Assembly: GCA_028673005.1 (NCBI GenBank)
Contig: CM054113.1
Location: forward strand, 68,169,350-68,233,349
Length of the DNA stretch: 64,000 nt
Origin: Tanypteryx hageni
Lineage: Eukaryota > Arthropoda > Insecta > Odonata > Petaluridae
Direction of reading: 5' to 3'
The position numbers and the translations under genes were made by a program. Positions within the stretch are counted from its first letter, which is position 1. The number at the start of each line of letters is the position of its first letter. The notes under the pieces were generated by a model. The model was not told where the DNA came from. It was given only the letters and a program-made list of their open reading frames with translations, and did not search any database. Below, one piece after another: positions 1 through 38,639 of the stretch.

Positions 1-296
1 ATCACCGGCGTGGTTTCGATGGACTATTGCATCTTAGTTTATTTTATTCTAGTTCATATTTCAAGTGGACGTTTATTTGTATTTAAATAACTACCAATTA
101 GGATAAACTTATCTATTATTAACTCCAAATATTGGGTAAACACCTTGATATTATAGCCAATTAATATACTTCATCTAAAATATTACGTAGATCATAAACA
201 ATAAGTTAATATGATTTCAAGTATCTGAACCTAAATCATCAGTTTATGGTACGAGTTTTGCATACTGCAAGCGCTTAAAAAATCACCATACACCAA

Positions 297-1150
297 GATC
301 TTAACTGTTAAATAAACTAACGCGACAGCATTTGAACTACCCATTTAAATAAGATAATAGTTTTATTTTTCTGCGAAATTAAAGCATCTATCCGGAATTT
401 CCTAAATCTCTGGCATTCGGCTCGCATCCAAGTTTTCGAATTTCATGGTTCAGATCACCCATTTTCAGTAGTAACTATAATTATCATTAAGACAATAGCC
501 TATATGTTACAGTAAAATTTATGTAAAAATTCGGATATTTTTGGTGTTAGGATTATGGCGACATCATCTGTGCCTTTTAGTACGTATCCGGATAAAAAAA
601 ATTAATTTAAAATTATCACATCATCATATCCATGTCTTTAGCTAAAATCCAATATATTATATTGCAGTCTAAGCATTAAAACAATGCTCTTTAAGTATGA
701 AAAATCAATTCACATTGAAAGGCATTGCTATGGTAGTTAATATTTTTTATTGTTGAGTGAGTAATTTTTCATAATTTTATGATTAAAATTTAATTTTTAT
801 GCAAATTCAACATGGATTTGAATTTTGTCTTCAAGAAAAATAAACTTCATTCTTTCATCTACGGTATGGTGCATGTCCTGACTTGGTATCTTAATTTTAA
901 ATTATTTAAAAAAGCAATTTTATATACGCCTGCAACATCTTCAATGCTTTTCTTATCTGTGTTTAAAATTGGAAATTGGGGTCAAAAATACCTCTTAAAT
1001 ATAACTTTTTCTAGAATTTCGGATTTTTTCCAGAGGTTGTACCCAATGACCTATATTCCTTCCAAATTTCAGCACTAGCTTTTCTAGAAGTACTTAAGGT
1101 TTTATATGATATATCATATATATGTAAGAAGCAGCTATTTATAATGATAA
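297..1150. repeat. Interspersed repeat family A, copy 1
   Basis: This block aligns by eye with 31976-32755 and, after an interruption, 33940-34015. Shared landmarks include the runs around AGCCTATATGTTAC, AATGCTCTTTAAGTATG and AGAAGCAGCTATTTATAATG. No coding capacity or clear terminal inverted repeats are visible. The class is unknown; a non-autonomous DNA element is possible. Confidence 0.65.
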
Positions 1151-1258
1151 TTGTTGATTAAAATTTATTTTCAGTGCAAAACAAGTTTATCTTTATTGCG
1201 CTGTAAATGTATAATGATATACTTCTTTTTCTCAACACCATTTACAGAATTATACAAG

Positions 1259-28010
<26,752 letters not shown>

Positions 28011-28107
28011 TCAGTTCCATAAATGGATAAGCTGACTCATAAACTTCTTAACTTAGTCAATCGATATTTATACATGTTCAGTCTTTCATGCAATATATTA
28101 TAACTGT

Positions 28108-28113
28108 AATAAA
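28108..28113 (+). terminator. Probable polyadenylation signal of the LRR gene
   Basis: An AATAAA hexamer lies 98 bp after the stop codon in an AT-rich tail. It is the first canonical hexamer after the stop. AT-rich DNA throws up such hexamers often, so the call rests mainly on position. Confidence 0.5.
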
Positions 28114-28807
28114 GTTTTAGATAGGAAATATATCTATTTTTCTAATATATATTTATATTAACCATGAAACAATTATGTAATTATTTAAGCATTTGAAATT
28201 AGCATAATAGAAGGTAACATCACAAGAGAATATACAAATAAATAAATAGTTCCACTTTTTAAAAGCATGCCATCATATAGATTAAAATAATTGAAAAGAG
28301 ACTTATAAAGTATTTTAGAAATGAATTTAAAATACTGATTAAAAGACTGTGCATGGATATCTTTTAATATTATATGCTAATTTAAATGTGGACAAACATT
28401 CCTTTTTCATTAAAAGTTGCAAAAATATATATCTAAATTATAAAGTAATTTTTTTATATATATGAAAATATTGTATTGAAGTTTAATTTAAGTAAGGTTT
28501 TACTCTTTCAGTAATTATACTTATTTAAATTATTATTTTTATAGACCTCAATTCAAACATATTAATCCAAAATAATTGGTTGGTACTTAAAGATATTTTA
28601 GGCCCTATTTGTGCTTTAATGATAATTAATAAAAGGATAAACAAATTGTTTTGATGTACTTTATCAAGTTTAAAAACATTCTTTCAAATAATTGTTATTT
28701 TAACATTATTTTATGCTGTATTTTTCTACTAACCTGTGTATATATGACAAATGCAGTATTGATAATATTTTTCTATGGCAGAGAGCAAGTTTAAGTTGAT
28801 ATAAATA
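28114..28807. other. Downstream of LRR gene, no feature seen
   Basis: Very AT-rich sequence without recognisable repeat or coding. Confidence 0.4.
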
Positions 28808-29782
28808 CCATATTTACCCAAATCTAAGACGAGGTTTTTTCCAAATTTCAGCTTGCAAAAATCAGGGGTCGTGTTAAATTCGATTACAAAGTCATATACC
28901 GTCAATACAGTGCAGTCAATTGATTGCACATCAATTTGATATGCTTCAATTTCTGGTGCATCAAATTGTCACATGGCAAACTCATCGTGCATCAATACAT
29001 TGCACGACAAACTCATCATACTTCAATACATCGCTAGACTGATTCGTCATGTGACAATTTCGTCGCGGGATAAATTCGCCACGCATTCGTTGAGAGACAT
29101 TCATCACGAGACACCATAATTGCTGTACAGCAGGGGGGTACACTTGTTGGGTTGGAAGCCACCTCTTGCCATACACCATCCAATGTGTCTCACGTAATTT
29201 GCACAGATGGTTGCGATTCATTCTGATATTATCAAATATAAAGAAAATATTTTTGTGGAAAATTGTCTTGCCCTGCTGTTCACCAGTCATAGTGGCTCAC
29301 TTTCCAATTTGTCTCGCGACGAATTTGTTGAGAGATGTATTGACGCGTGATGGGTTTGTCGTGCGATGTATTGATGCGCGATGAATTTTTCGTATGACAA
29401 ATTGATGCATGACGAACTGACCGTGATGTGTTTTAAGTAGGAAGTAAAGTTACACATTTAATCGGTTTTTTTAAACAAATGAAACATAAGATAAAATAAT
29501 TGCATCTACTGAAATTTTTCATTGCAAACTTACAATCCGGAATTCAAATGATAGTCTTAATTTAAAAAATATATTTTTTAAATTCTTTTTTTAACAAAAA
29601 TTTGTAACAAACCATCTAAATTAATGAATGAACTATTATACCTATGCTGAATATGTATATTCGAAATATACACCAAATAGTCAGTGAGAAATTTATCATA
29701 AAATCTTTTTTCTGTTTTGAGAGTCTGCTGAAAGGGGGAGTCGTCTTAGACTCAGGGTCATCTTGGATTCGGGCAAATATGG
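28808..29782. mobile_element. pogo-like MITE with internal CGTCGCG-type repeats, copy 1
   Basis: Left end CCATATTTACCCAAATCTAA and right end (reverse complement) GCCATATTTGCCCGAATCC are inverted repeats. They match the better conserved copy at 35712. The interior has many degenerate units around TCGTCGCG/ATGCATCAAT. Coding is absent. Confidence 0.75.
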
Positions 29783-30518
29783 CAATAAATAATTGAAAAT
29801 CATATATGCATGTATTCACTGAAAATATAAAAAGCTACGTAGCTGAAGTGAAAATTTATGCTGTTTGTATTAATTTTTAACAAGATGAATCAATATTTTA
29901 TAATTCTTACTCTGCTCTACAAATAAAACTAATTTGTGAGCTTGTTGACTTCCTATATTCTAAAACTGGGAAGATGTCACAAAAGTTGTTTAAGTAGTCA
30001 AAAATGAATTTTCTATGACCCTTTCACTTTGTTGTGATATTATTGTTAATCATTTGAAATGATATAATTGTACATTTAATAATGTAATAAAAATAAACTA
30101 CTGCTGTTGTAAACCTGTGCAAAATATAAAATATTTCCATAAACTATATGAGGAAATATGAAATATAATTCTGATTTTTAAAAGCACTTTCAAAATATGA
30201 GGCTAGTTGCCATGCTAAGGCAAGTGAAACTTTCTTACCTGGCTGGTTAAAAAAGTGGTGTAGTGAATTTCATGTAATTTTTATAGCATTAAATATGCAA
30301 ATATTAAAATACTTCAAAAGTGCTGTGGTTTCTGCTATTGCAAAACACTGATTATTCGAATTGCTTCTTTTTATCCAAGTTTGGAATATAAAACCTTTTT
30401 TTCATAAAAATTGATGAAAAATGCATGTATTGGACTCACTGATTTTGTATTATTTAATAAAAAGTACAGCAAAGGAACATTTTCTAGACGTTAATCTCTT
30501 AATTTGGTTACCCAAGGA
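29783..30518. other. Intergenic, no feature seen
   Basis: AT-rich sequence with no recognisable element. Confidence 0.4.
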
Positions 30519-31085
30519 TTAACCCCTCAAGCATGATTTAAAAATTTAAAGACCAAGGTATTTAAATGCTCCATTATGACATTTCTTATTTTAATTTATA
30601 TCTCATCAAATAATGCAATTAAAAATCTGAAAAAAAATCAGGAATATTAATTATAAATGCCTTGTTGTTCTGTAATGTTTTTAGAAGTCTATCTTGTAAT
30701 TTTAAATTTCTACAGTACTTAAAATCTTATTCTGATATTTTGGATAGGGTGTGGTACATCTCAAAACATGGAACAACACACATCAAAGGATTTCCAGGGC
30801 AGTTTTTTTCATCGGTAGGCTGTCTCCTTATTCCCTTTTTTTTGCAAAAAACGCACTTCCTCTGAGCGACTCTTCTCTTGCCTGAAGGGGGATTTTCTTC
30901 TGGGAAGTGACGCCCTGCTAGCCGTGTTGCCGATGATTCAATAGGCCTTGCTGGCTTTCCCCTTTTCTTTCCTACTCGGCCTTGGAATACTTTGTGAATA
31001 TGTCCTCAATTAGTCTTGTTCGGAAAAGAAGGTGGTTTTTCGGATTGCCTTTTTATAGTAAAGAATATATGCATTCAATACAGCA
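30519..31085 (-). mobile_element. piggyBac element (family C), 3' part
   Basis: It starts at TTAACCCCTCAAGC (30519), the same terminus as the element at 33362. The minus strand reads LNAYILYYKKA and then, in shifted frame, GKPARPIESSATRLAGRHF, then RKCVFCKKKGIRRQ and PLMCVVPCFEMYHT. This is the cysteine-rich C-terminus of a piggyBac transposase. The upper side is cut at the hAT remnant. Confidence 0.82.
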
Positions 31086-31975
31086 GAATTGAATATAAAG
31101 CTACAAGGAAAGGGTCAGTTCGTCAATGCATTATATGAGCATGTTACAGCTTTTACCAAGAAGTTAAAACTGTTTCAAAAGCAGTTACTTGTTAAAAAAA
31201 CTGACCACTTTACAACACTTTCAGCAAGACATGATAAGACAGTAAAATTTGAAAAATATGCAACATTGATTAGTAGACTGAGAAACGAATTCGAATAGAA
31301 ATTTGCTGATTTCAGAAATCATAGTCTCGAGCTTAAAATATTTGCTGATCCATTTAGCATAGATGTTAATAAAGTGGAAAATACCTTTCAATAAGAATTA
31401 ATTGAAGTTCAAGGCAGCAGTCACTTGAGGAGAGCTTTTGTGGAGAATGACATTCACACGTTTTATAGGAAATACGTTAACAAAGAATCCTTTCCAAATC
31501 TTTTGAAACATGCCATTCGATTTATTGCACTGTTTGGTAGAACATATTGCTGTGAACAACTTTTTCACTTATGAAAAATGTAAAGTCAAAGTCATTATTG
31601 ATAGATGGACATTTATGCGATGTACTTCATATTTCCATGTCAAGTATATGGGGGATATTGATTTTTTGTGCAAGCAAAAACAATGTCAAATATCTCACTA
31701 AATTCTTGTAATTGTAAAATTGTAATTTGCCTATTTGTATATTGAATAAATAATAATCTTTGTGAATCTTGTGAATTTTATTCTTTGAACTTCAATAATT
31801 TTAATGATAAAAAAGAAAACATCAAGCGTAAATGGTAGTCTTGAATGGCCTATATGGTATAGACATCGGCCTGCATAATCGAATCCCTTACAAAAAAAAG
31901 GTTATACGTTTTGGCCCGAAGGGGACTGAAAATTTCTAAATGTGGCCCTTCACTGAAAAAGGTTGGACAACCCTG
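31086..31975 (+). mobile_element. hAT element of the GTF2IRD2-like type, C-terminal part
   Basis: Plus-strand frames read LQGKGQFVNALYEHVTAF and KLKLFQKQL, then SSHLRRAF, FYRKYVNKESFPNLLKHA, RFIALFGRTYCCEQLFS and DIDFLCKQKQCQISH. This order is that of the transposase tail seen in GTF2IRD2-like hAT genes. Stops and frameshifts occur near 31297, 31394 and 31560. The element ends GGTTGGACAACCCTG at 31975, a classic hAT terminus; the 5' side is lost. Confidence 0.83.
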
Positions 31976-32784
31976 ATCTAAACCATTAAATAAACCAACA
32001 AAACAGCATTTGAATTATGCAGAGCCCATTTAAATAAGATAATAATTTTCATTTTCTGCAAAATTAAGGAATCTATCTGGAATTTCAGTCTCTGACAATT
32101 GGCTCACGTCCAAGTTTTCAAGTTTCATGGCTCAGATCGCCCTATTTCAGCAATAACTATAATAATCATTAAGACAGTAGCCTATATGTTACACTAAAAT
32201 TTATGTAAAAATTAGGATATTTTGCGTGTTAGGATTATGGTGTCATCATCCATATTAGTATGTATCCAGATAAAAAAATTAATTTAAAATTATCACATCG
32301 TCTTATGTATATGTTGTTGGATGAAATCAAATGGACTATAATGCAGTCTAAGCATTAAATCAATGCTCTTTAAGTATGGAAAATCAATTCACATTGAAAG
32401 GCATTGCTATGGTAGTTAATATTTTTTATTGTTGAGTGAGTAATTTTTCATAATTTTATGATTAAAATCTAATTATTATTCAAATTCAACATGGATTTGA
32501 ATTTTGTCTTCAAGAAAAATAAAGTACATTCTTTCATCTACAGTACAGTGCATGTCCCAACTTTGTACCTTAATTGTATAATTTTTTAAAAAGCAATTTT
32601 ATATACGCCTGCACCATCTTCAATGCTTTTCTTATCTGTGTTTAAAATTGGAAATTGGGGTCAAAAATACCTCGTAAATATAACTTTTTCTGGAATTTTG
32701 GATTTTTTCCTGAGGTTGTACCCAATGACCTATCTTCCTTCAAAATTTCAGCTCATAGCCATTACTGCTTCCACACCAAAAACA

Positions 32785-33040
32785 CACACAGGGGAGGTGA
32801 GAAACCCGGTGCTGGCATTAGCCTACTCTTTATGTAGAACACCAAGGGAGCCAACTGTTTAATGTCCCTTCTGAAGGATGGAGCGCTGACTTGTACGGTC
32901 TCCTCAAGGCACACAATTAGGGGACGGGATGATCCCAGGTTGAAAAATCCGACCTCTGCTGGATTTGGACCTGGGACCACTGCATGGAAGGCCAACACTG
33001 AAACCACTCTGCCACTCCCACCCCCTAGTTGTAATGAGAT
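32785..33040 (-). mobile_element. tRNA-derived SINE, copy 1
   Basis: On the minus strand it begins GGGGGTGGGAGTGGCAGAGT, with an A box TGGCAGAGTGGTTTCAGTG and a B box like GGTCCAAATCC. A body shared with 45417-45660 follows, including CCTTGGTG and AGAGTAGGCTAATGCC, and a TGTGTGTG tail. RNA polymerase III type internal promoter boxes identify it as a tRNA-derived SINE. Confidence 0.85.
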
Positions 33041-33361
33041 TTTACTGTAGCAGGTTACTTTTTGATTATTGTGATGAACATGTGCCACGTTTCTTGGAAG
33101 CATAAGATTTTTGTAAATTATCTTCAAGGCCAATAGTATGTTACAGAATGTTAGCTACAACTTTTGAAAAACTAGGGAAGAACAAAATGTCATATTTCGT
33201 ATGATAACAAAGTTTGAAATCATGACCAATGAATCATGAGCATTATAGCAAAAGGATTGTCAGTTTTTTTTAAATTGTTTTGGTTCTAAAGAGATTTTTT
33301 GAAATTTTTAGAATTTCCCAAAGTAAATACTCCATTAATGAAAAATTAATACAAAAACTTC

Positions 33362-33938
33362 TTAACCCCTCAAGCGTGCTGGACGACATAAGTCGTCTGA
33401 CGCAGCATCTTCTTTATTGGCTTCTATCTCCCTTGGTGTATATGTCCTATGTATCATCACAAACCTAATGGGTCATGGAACTGTAATCACTTTCTTATCT
33501 GTCTCTCTTCCTCTTTGTAAATATTTTTCTCCACGTGTTTTCCCCTTCAGTCTGTGACCATGGCAACAACAAGTAGGTCCTTAGTGGCTGATGAAGTTCT
33601 AAAGCTCGTCCTTGATGAGTCTGACAATGAAAGTATTGCTTCTTTTGGGAGTGAGATTTCAGAAGGGTATTTGATAACTTCAGAAAGTGAAACTGAAGAT
33701 GAGGATGAGATTTGTGAGAGGTTAGAAAATCGAAATGAACCGATTAGCCATGTTTTTCAGTGGAATGATGGCTGTATTGAATGCATATATTCTTTACTAT
33801 AAAAAAGGCAATCCAAAAAACCACCTTCTTTTCCGAACAAGACTAATTGAGGACATATTCACAAAGTATTCCAAGGGTGGAGTAGGAAAGAAAAGGGGAA
33901 AGCCAGCAAGGCCTATTGAATCATCGGCACTTCTATAA
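33362..33938 (+). mobile_element. piggyBac family C, internally deleted
   Basis: It starts TTAACCCCTCAAGCGTGCTG. A frame from 33560 begins MATTSRSLVADEVLKLVLDE with the acidic N-terminus and the WNDG motif. It jumps at about 33767 to LNAYILYYKKGNPKNHLLFR and then GKPARPIESSA, the C-terminal part. The whole DDD catalytic region has been lost. The right TTAA end is not seen; the sequence stops at the family A resumption. Confidence 0.78.
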
Positions 33939-34074
33939 GTACTTTAGGTTTTACATGATATATCCTATATCATAAACCCTATACTTGTATATGGAAGAAG
34001 CAGCTATTTATAATGATATGGTGTGGAAATATTGGTCTCTTGTAATATACAGTAACTCAATGAGCAATGAGTAA

Positions 34075-35139
34075 GGCTGCATCCATACTGAAACTCATAG
34101 TGGCGCTGGGAGCTCAGCTCATAGACTAGATCACAGTTGTGCCTGTGTGTCAAATACATTGTTTCAAATTGGGAAGTCCATTCTGGAGCGGTGTTTATAG
34201 CTGTTAGTGGTGATGGGACAAGTGATGACAGCTCATTGTCAGATGACATTGTGATTTGTCTTCTCAGCTAGTAAGCATTGTTCTATCCTCAGGTTATTCA
34301 AGAAGGTTTTACTCTTCAATAAAAAAATTAACCGAAAGTAAAGGAAATGTTGTTAGGTATGGACAAATGCTGAACAACTTCTACCTTGTTGTAGAGCAGG
34401 GGTCTCAACCTAATGTTGGTGTGTGGGCTGCATCAAGGCCCCCCACCAACCTTGTGTGCTGCATTAAAGCATCGTACCAAGTTTGCAGGCCATATACGTT
34501 CCCGGTCCTCACACCGTTACACTTTCTTTGAACCTTCACTCTCCCCTTCCACAAGAAAGAAATCATCCCAACCCTTTGATGCGGCCTTAAATCCATTCAT
34601 TCCAAAAATAGTAATAGATTCGGCGTCAAGGCTTAAACTCTTCAGAGATGCAAGAAACATGCTTGTAGTGGGAAGAACATACTTAGTACCCCACCTTTGC
34701 AAAAATATTATATATCTGAATGAGCAATAAAATATACTGCGTGTATTTTAAAAGTGCTGATTTAACATACTTCTTAAATTTCTTAGATTTACGTCAAATA
34801 CTTGATAAGAAATACATTTGAGTTTTGGGAATCTACTGTAAACTAGCTTACTTCACAGGCCACAGAAATGTTACACGGAGGCTGAATGCAGTCTGCGGGC
34901 CTTGAGCTTGAGATCCCTGTTCTAGAGTAAAAATCCGCAGTGCAAAACTCGACTCTTGCAAAAGATACCATCATTGCTTACTGGTCAGAGGCATATCAGC
35001 GACTAAAATTATGAGGCATGATCAAGTATTCTCTGCTCCAGCATGGCCATGATAAGCATTCACCTCTGCTGTGATCTCAGCTTTCCTCTGTGCTCTCAGC
35101 TCTGGTCTTTGAGCAACAAGCTTCAGTATGGATGCAGTC
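34075..35139. mobile_element. Harbinger-like DNA element inserted in repeat C
   Basis: Left end GGCTGCATCCATACTGAA and right end (reverse complement) GACTGCATCCATACTGAAG are inverted repeats. They are flanked by the 3-bp duplication TAA (34072-34074, 35140-35142), as expected for PIF/Harbinger. Removing it restores repeat family C. A hAT MITE is nested inside. No transposase is seen. Confidence 0.72.
34397..34919. mobile_element. hAT MITE, 523 bp, nested
   Basis: Termini CAGGGGTCTCAACC and GCTTGAGATCCCTG are inverted. The flanks TTGTAGAG and TTCTAGAG (34389-34396, 34920-34927) are an 8-bp duplication with one change. It lies inside the Harbinger-like element. Confidence 0.85.
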
Positions 35140-35142
35140 TAA

Positions 35143-35580
35143 CAGCTCTCCCCCTCCACAAATTCCTTGTTGTTTCTTTGATTCATTGTTTAAATAAAAA
35201 AAAATTATCTGTGCAATCATTTAAAAATATTAACTAAAAAAATATCAGCCATTTAGCCATAAAACAACTATAATTATATGATACTGTTACCAATGTGACA
35301 CAATTCCTCTCCTATATCAATAACAAGTAAGGAAAGAAATGATAAATCAGATATTAAGGGCAGCTTGTTTTTACTTACTCCATATGTAGTGTAGGGGAAA
35401 GTATTATTTTCATGAAAAAAATCGATTTTGAGATTTCAATGGAAATATATGTTTTGAGGTCCCTAGATCACATTTTGACCATTTTCTCAATGACGCCTGT
35501 GTGTATGTGAAAGGAATTTTGTGGGCGCTCTAACTCAAAAAGCATTAATCAGATCAATACGAAATTTTCTATTTGATATT
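35143..35580 (+). repeat. Repeat family C, copy 2 (3' part)
   Basis: It resumes the 24.5-kb repeat after the nested insertion and extends with TTGAGATTTCAATGG and TTTTGAGGTCCCTAG. These also appear in inverse orientation at 56830-56930. Confidence 0.65.
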
Positions 35581-35711
35581 TTTACTAAAGGAAAAAGAGT
35601 TGATTTTTATTGAAAGGGCAAGAGTTGATTAGTTTTTGATTAAAGAAACCTACTATTTCAATCCTCTGCCAATGGATCAAGGCATCAATGCAAAAGATAA
35701 ATACAGAAGTA

Positions 35712-36429
35712 CCGCATTTACCCGAATCCAAGACGACCCCAAATCTAAGAATGTCAAAACAGAAAAAAAAATTATGATCTAATATCCCACTGACTGTATT
35801 TGGTGTATATTTCAAAACACATATTCAGTATAGGTATACCAGTTCATTCATTAACTGAATTGGTTTGTTACAATTTTTTTCTGAAATAAAAAAGAATGTT
35901 AAAAATGTATTTTTAAAATTAAGACATTAATTGAATTTCAGATCGTACGTTTGCAATGAAAAATGCAAATATTTTATCTTAAGTTTCATTTGTTTAAAAA
36001 AACATCGATTAAACGCGTAACCATACTTTCAACGGTTCTATGACAACACGTCGCGGTCATTTCGTCGCGCATCAATTCGTCGTGGTTAGCTCGTCGCGCG
36101 TCAATACAGCTCACGAATAATTCATCATTCCAATTTGTCTCGCGACGATGTCTTGTGACGAATTTGTCTCGCAACGAAATTGTCGCGACGAATTTGTCTA
36201 GCAATGAATTGACGCGCGATAAGTTTGTCGAGCGATGTTTTGACGCGCGACGAGTTTATCGTGTGACGAATTGATGCAACACGAATTGAAGTGCGGCGAA
36301 TTGACGCGCGATCAATTCACTGCGATGTATTGATGGTACATATATGACTTCGTACGAATTTAAGACGACCCCCGATTTTCGCAAGCTGAAATTTGAAAAA
36401 ACCCTCGTCTTAGATTCGGGTAAATACGG
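35712..36429. mobile_element. pogo-like MITE, copy 2, with CGTCGCG-type repeats
   Basis: The ends CCGCATTTACCCGAATCC and (reverse complement) CCGTATTTACCCGAATC form long inverted repeats that continue as AAGACGA. TA flanks both sides. The middle, 36040-36330, is a run of degenerate units built from TCGTCGCG, TTGACGCGCGA and ATTTGTC. Confidence 0.82.
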
Positions 36430-36632
36430 TAATTGTGAGTGCATTTAAGAAGTGCTTCTTATCCAATGCCATGGATGGAAGTGAAGATGATGTTTTGTGG
36501 GAGTCTGCGGACAAAGTTCAGTGTGATAAAGATAGTGAGAGTGAGGACAATGATGAAGAAAGCATGATGACAGGTGTAAAAAGGGGAGTCATCTTAGATT
36601 CGAGGTCTTCTTGAATTTGGGTAAATACGTTA
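36430..36632 (+). pseudogene. pogo-like transposase C-terminal tail with terminus
   Basis: The frame reads AFKKCFLSNAMDGSEDDVLW, the motif after the DDE domain of pogo-like transposases, then an acidic DKDSESEDNDEES tail. GAATTTGGGTAAATACGTTA follows, the same terminus as the adjacent MITE. It ties the TACCGTATTTACCCGAATC termini to the pogo family. Confidence 0.8.
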
Positions 36633-36639
36633 ATTTTAA

Positions 36640-37590
36640 AGTGCAAATAAAAAAGTTACTCAAGTTATTTAAATGGAGGACATCAAATAATAGAAAATAA
36701 TTTTCATATTTATCTTATCAGGGTGGTTGGAATTAATGACCACATTAGAACACAATACAGATTATTCTGATTAAATGGCTGAAGTTTGGTCGAAAACGAA
36801 ACATTCGTTCCGTAGAAATTTGTCATTAGCCTTTGCTGGTCAGACATGAAGACAGACACTCGATTTTTTATAGTATGATGATCAGGGCCATAGATAGTAT
36901 GGTTTATCAAGCCAACTTGGAGTTTGAGGTGTAAGGCTCTTGGGGCTTCAGAATGTTTGTTAAAAGAGCTTTCATCTGAGGACCCAGAGTCGTACCGAAA
37001 CAAAAATTAAAATTAGAAAAGTCCGACCTTTGATTATCTGATTTAAACTATTGTAAAGGAAAATTAATAATATCACTTATGCTACTCGTCTTTTTTCACC
37101 TACACCTTGAAATCACTCATATCTAACGTTTAAATCACACATTTAGGGGAAATATTGCCATTACAAAATTCCTATGCGTTAAATACAAACAGAAAGTCAG
37201 AAAGAAAACTTTTAGGGACGGCCGCCCAAATGCAGAGATTCTTTTATACAATTATAAGAGAAATTTTGCTATAAAAACATTTCTGTGATTTCACCGAAAA
37301 CTTTACTCTCTACATCAGTCAGTCGTTGCATTAAATCCACACCACTGAATCACTTCATCCTTAATTATTGCTAAATCCAATGTCCACTTGAAATTAATTT
37401 AAAGTATATATACAAATGAGACTTACTTCTTTCAGGGTAAATGGATTGTTTCTTTTAAGGGGGTTAGGTGTTTGTTATCCACTCCAATTGGCTAAATTTT
37501 TTGAAAAAAATAAGAATTGTATTAATTTCTGAATCTTCTTCGTCTTTCACAAAACAAACCGTCTAATATAAATGCTTCATATTTGTAATC
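36640..37590. other. Intergenic, no feature seen
   Basis: No recognisable repeat, gene or RNA. Confidence 0.4.
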
Positions 37591-38110
37591 ACCTAATATA
37601 AAATGCTTGATATCTTTGTCTGCGTGACATGGATGCATCGCCAGCTTGCCGAGGATGTCTGCAGGCGGCGTTCGTTGGTCCATGACAAGCTCTTAAAACG
37701 CAATAACTCGATCAAATATGCAGATATAAACTTGAAATTTGGCAGAGATAATCTACTCGGATATAAAAATACTGTGACTAAGAAAAATTTACGAAAAACT
37801 TCCAGGGTTCGACTCCAGGTGATGATTTGCATTTTCCATAAGATAACAGGTAAAAATCGTCTTTTGACGTGCAGGCTTATCTTCTTTTTGACATTAAAAT
37901 TAGAAAACATTGACTCACGAGCTTTAGATCTAAACCATTTTAACGAAAAGATTACAAGGTTTCTTATTCTGTTCATCGTTTTCATCTACAATTTTCCTCA
38001 TGTTAAACGTTTAATTCGCATATTTTGGAGAAATCTTGCCATTTTAACGGGATGTTGCCATGCCTACCAATTACTTTGTTAAACCTCGAAATCCTATTGT
38101 TATTTCAATT
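37590..38110 (+). repeat. Repeat family R, copy
   Basis: It aligns with 18560-19010. It contains GGTTCGACTCCAGG and GGATGTTGCC, and ends TTGTTAAACCTCGAAATCC/TATTGTTATTT. A 98-bp piece similar to its start recurs at 38490-38590. Confidence 0.5.
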
Positions 38111-38639
38111 CTTATGGGTTTATGTGTGCCTTGAAGGCTTATAATACGAGAAGGGGAGAATGACGAAAGGAGGGGGAAAATCTTTTCATAACAATCAATG
38201 TAAACAACATTCGTTGCATTATTTACGAGAAGGTATACCTGAAAACCTGAAATACTATTTAAAATTAGATTAAAATCGTTATGAGCTAAATTCAATATTA
38301 TTGAAATAGAAACGGTATGAAAATCGAAGGTATTTGCTGGATGTTTTAATAAACAAACGGAGCATGTAAAAATGTTTATAGCGTGAAGGATTGTGCGATA
38401 GGTTACGGGAGTTAGTTAGAAGAACGGAGTACTTGAGGACGGTTTTGGAAATACGGAGAGAAAGAGAAAAGGCTAAGTTCTCAGTCCATTGGTCTGAGTG
38501 ACAAGCTATTAAAATGTGAATAACTCGATCAATGATGTAGATAGAAAATTGACATGGCAATTAAAGAAATTACTGTCCATTTGTAGTGCTATTTTGAGGG
38601 GGGATATATTGCACTTCATCCGAATAAAACTAATTAAAT

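Larger units (their letters stand above)
31976..34015. repeat. Repeat family A, copy 2, interrupted by SINE and piggyBac
   Basis: 31976-32755 and 33940-34015 together match 297-1150. The 1.2 kb between them contains a SINE and an internally deleted piggyBac, which are thus younger than this repeat. Confidence 0.65.

Noticed and set aside
28960..29410. CRISPR-like spaced repeats
   Set aside because: The units are degenerate, irregularly spaced and in both orientations inside a eukaryotic MITE.
34413..34730. 105-codon plus-strand frame
   Set aside because: It lies within a hAT MITE bounded by terminal repeats and shows no domain. Probably chance.
37593..38082. Overlapping frames of 130 and 159 codons on opposite strands
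   Set aside because: They fall in repeat family R, whose other copy at 18560 does not keep either frame.
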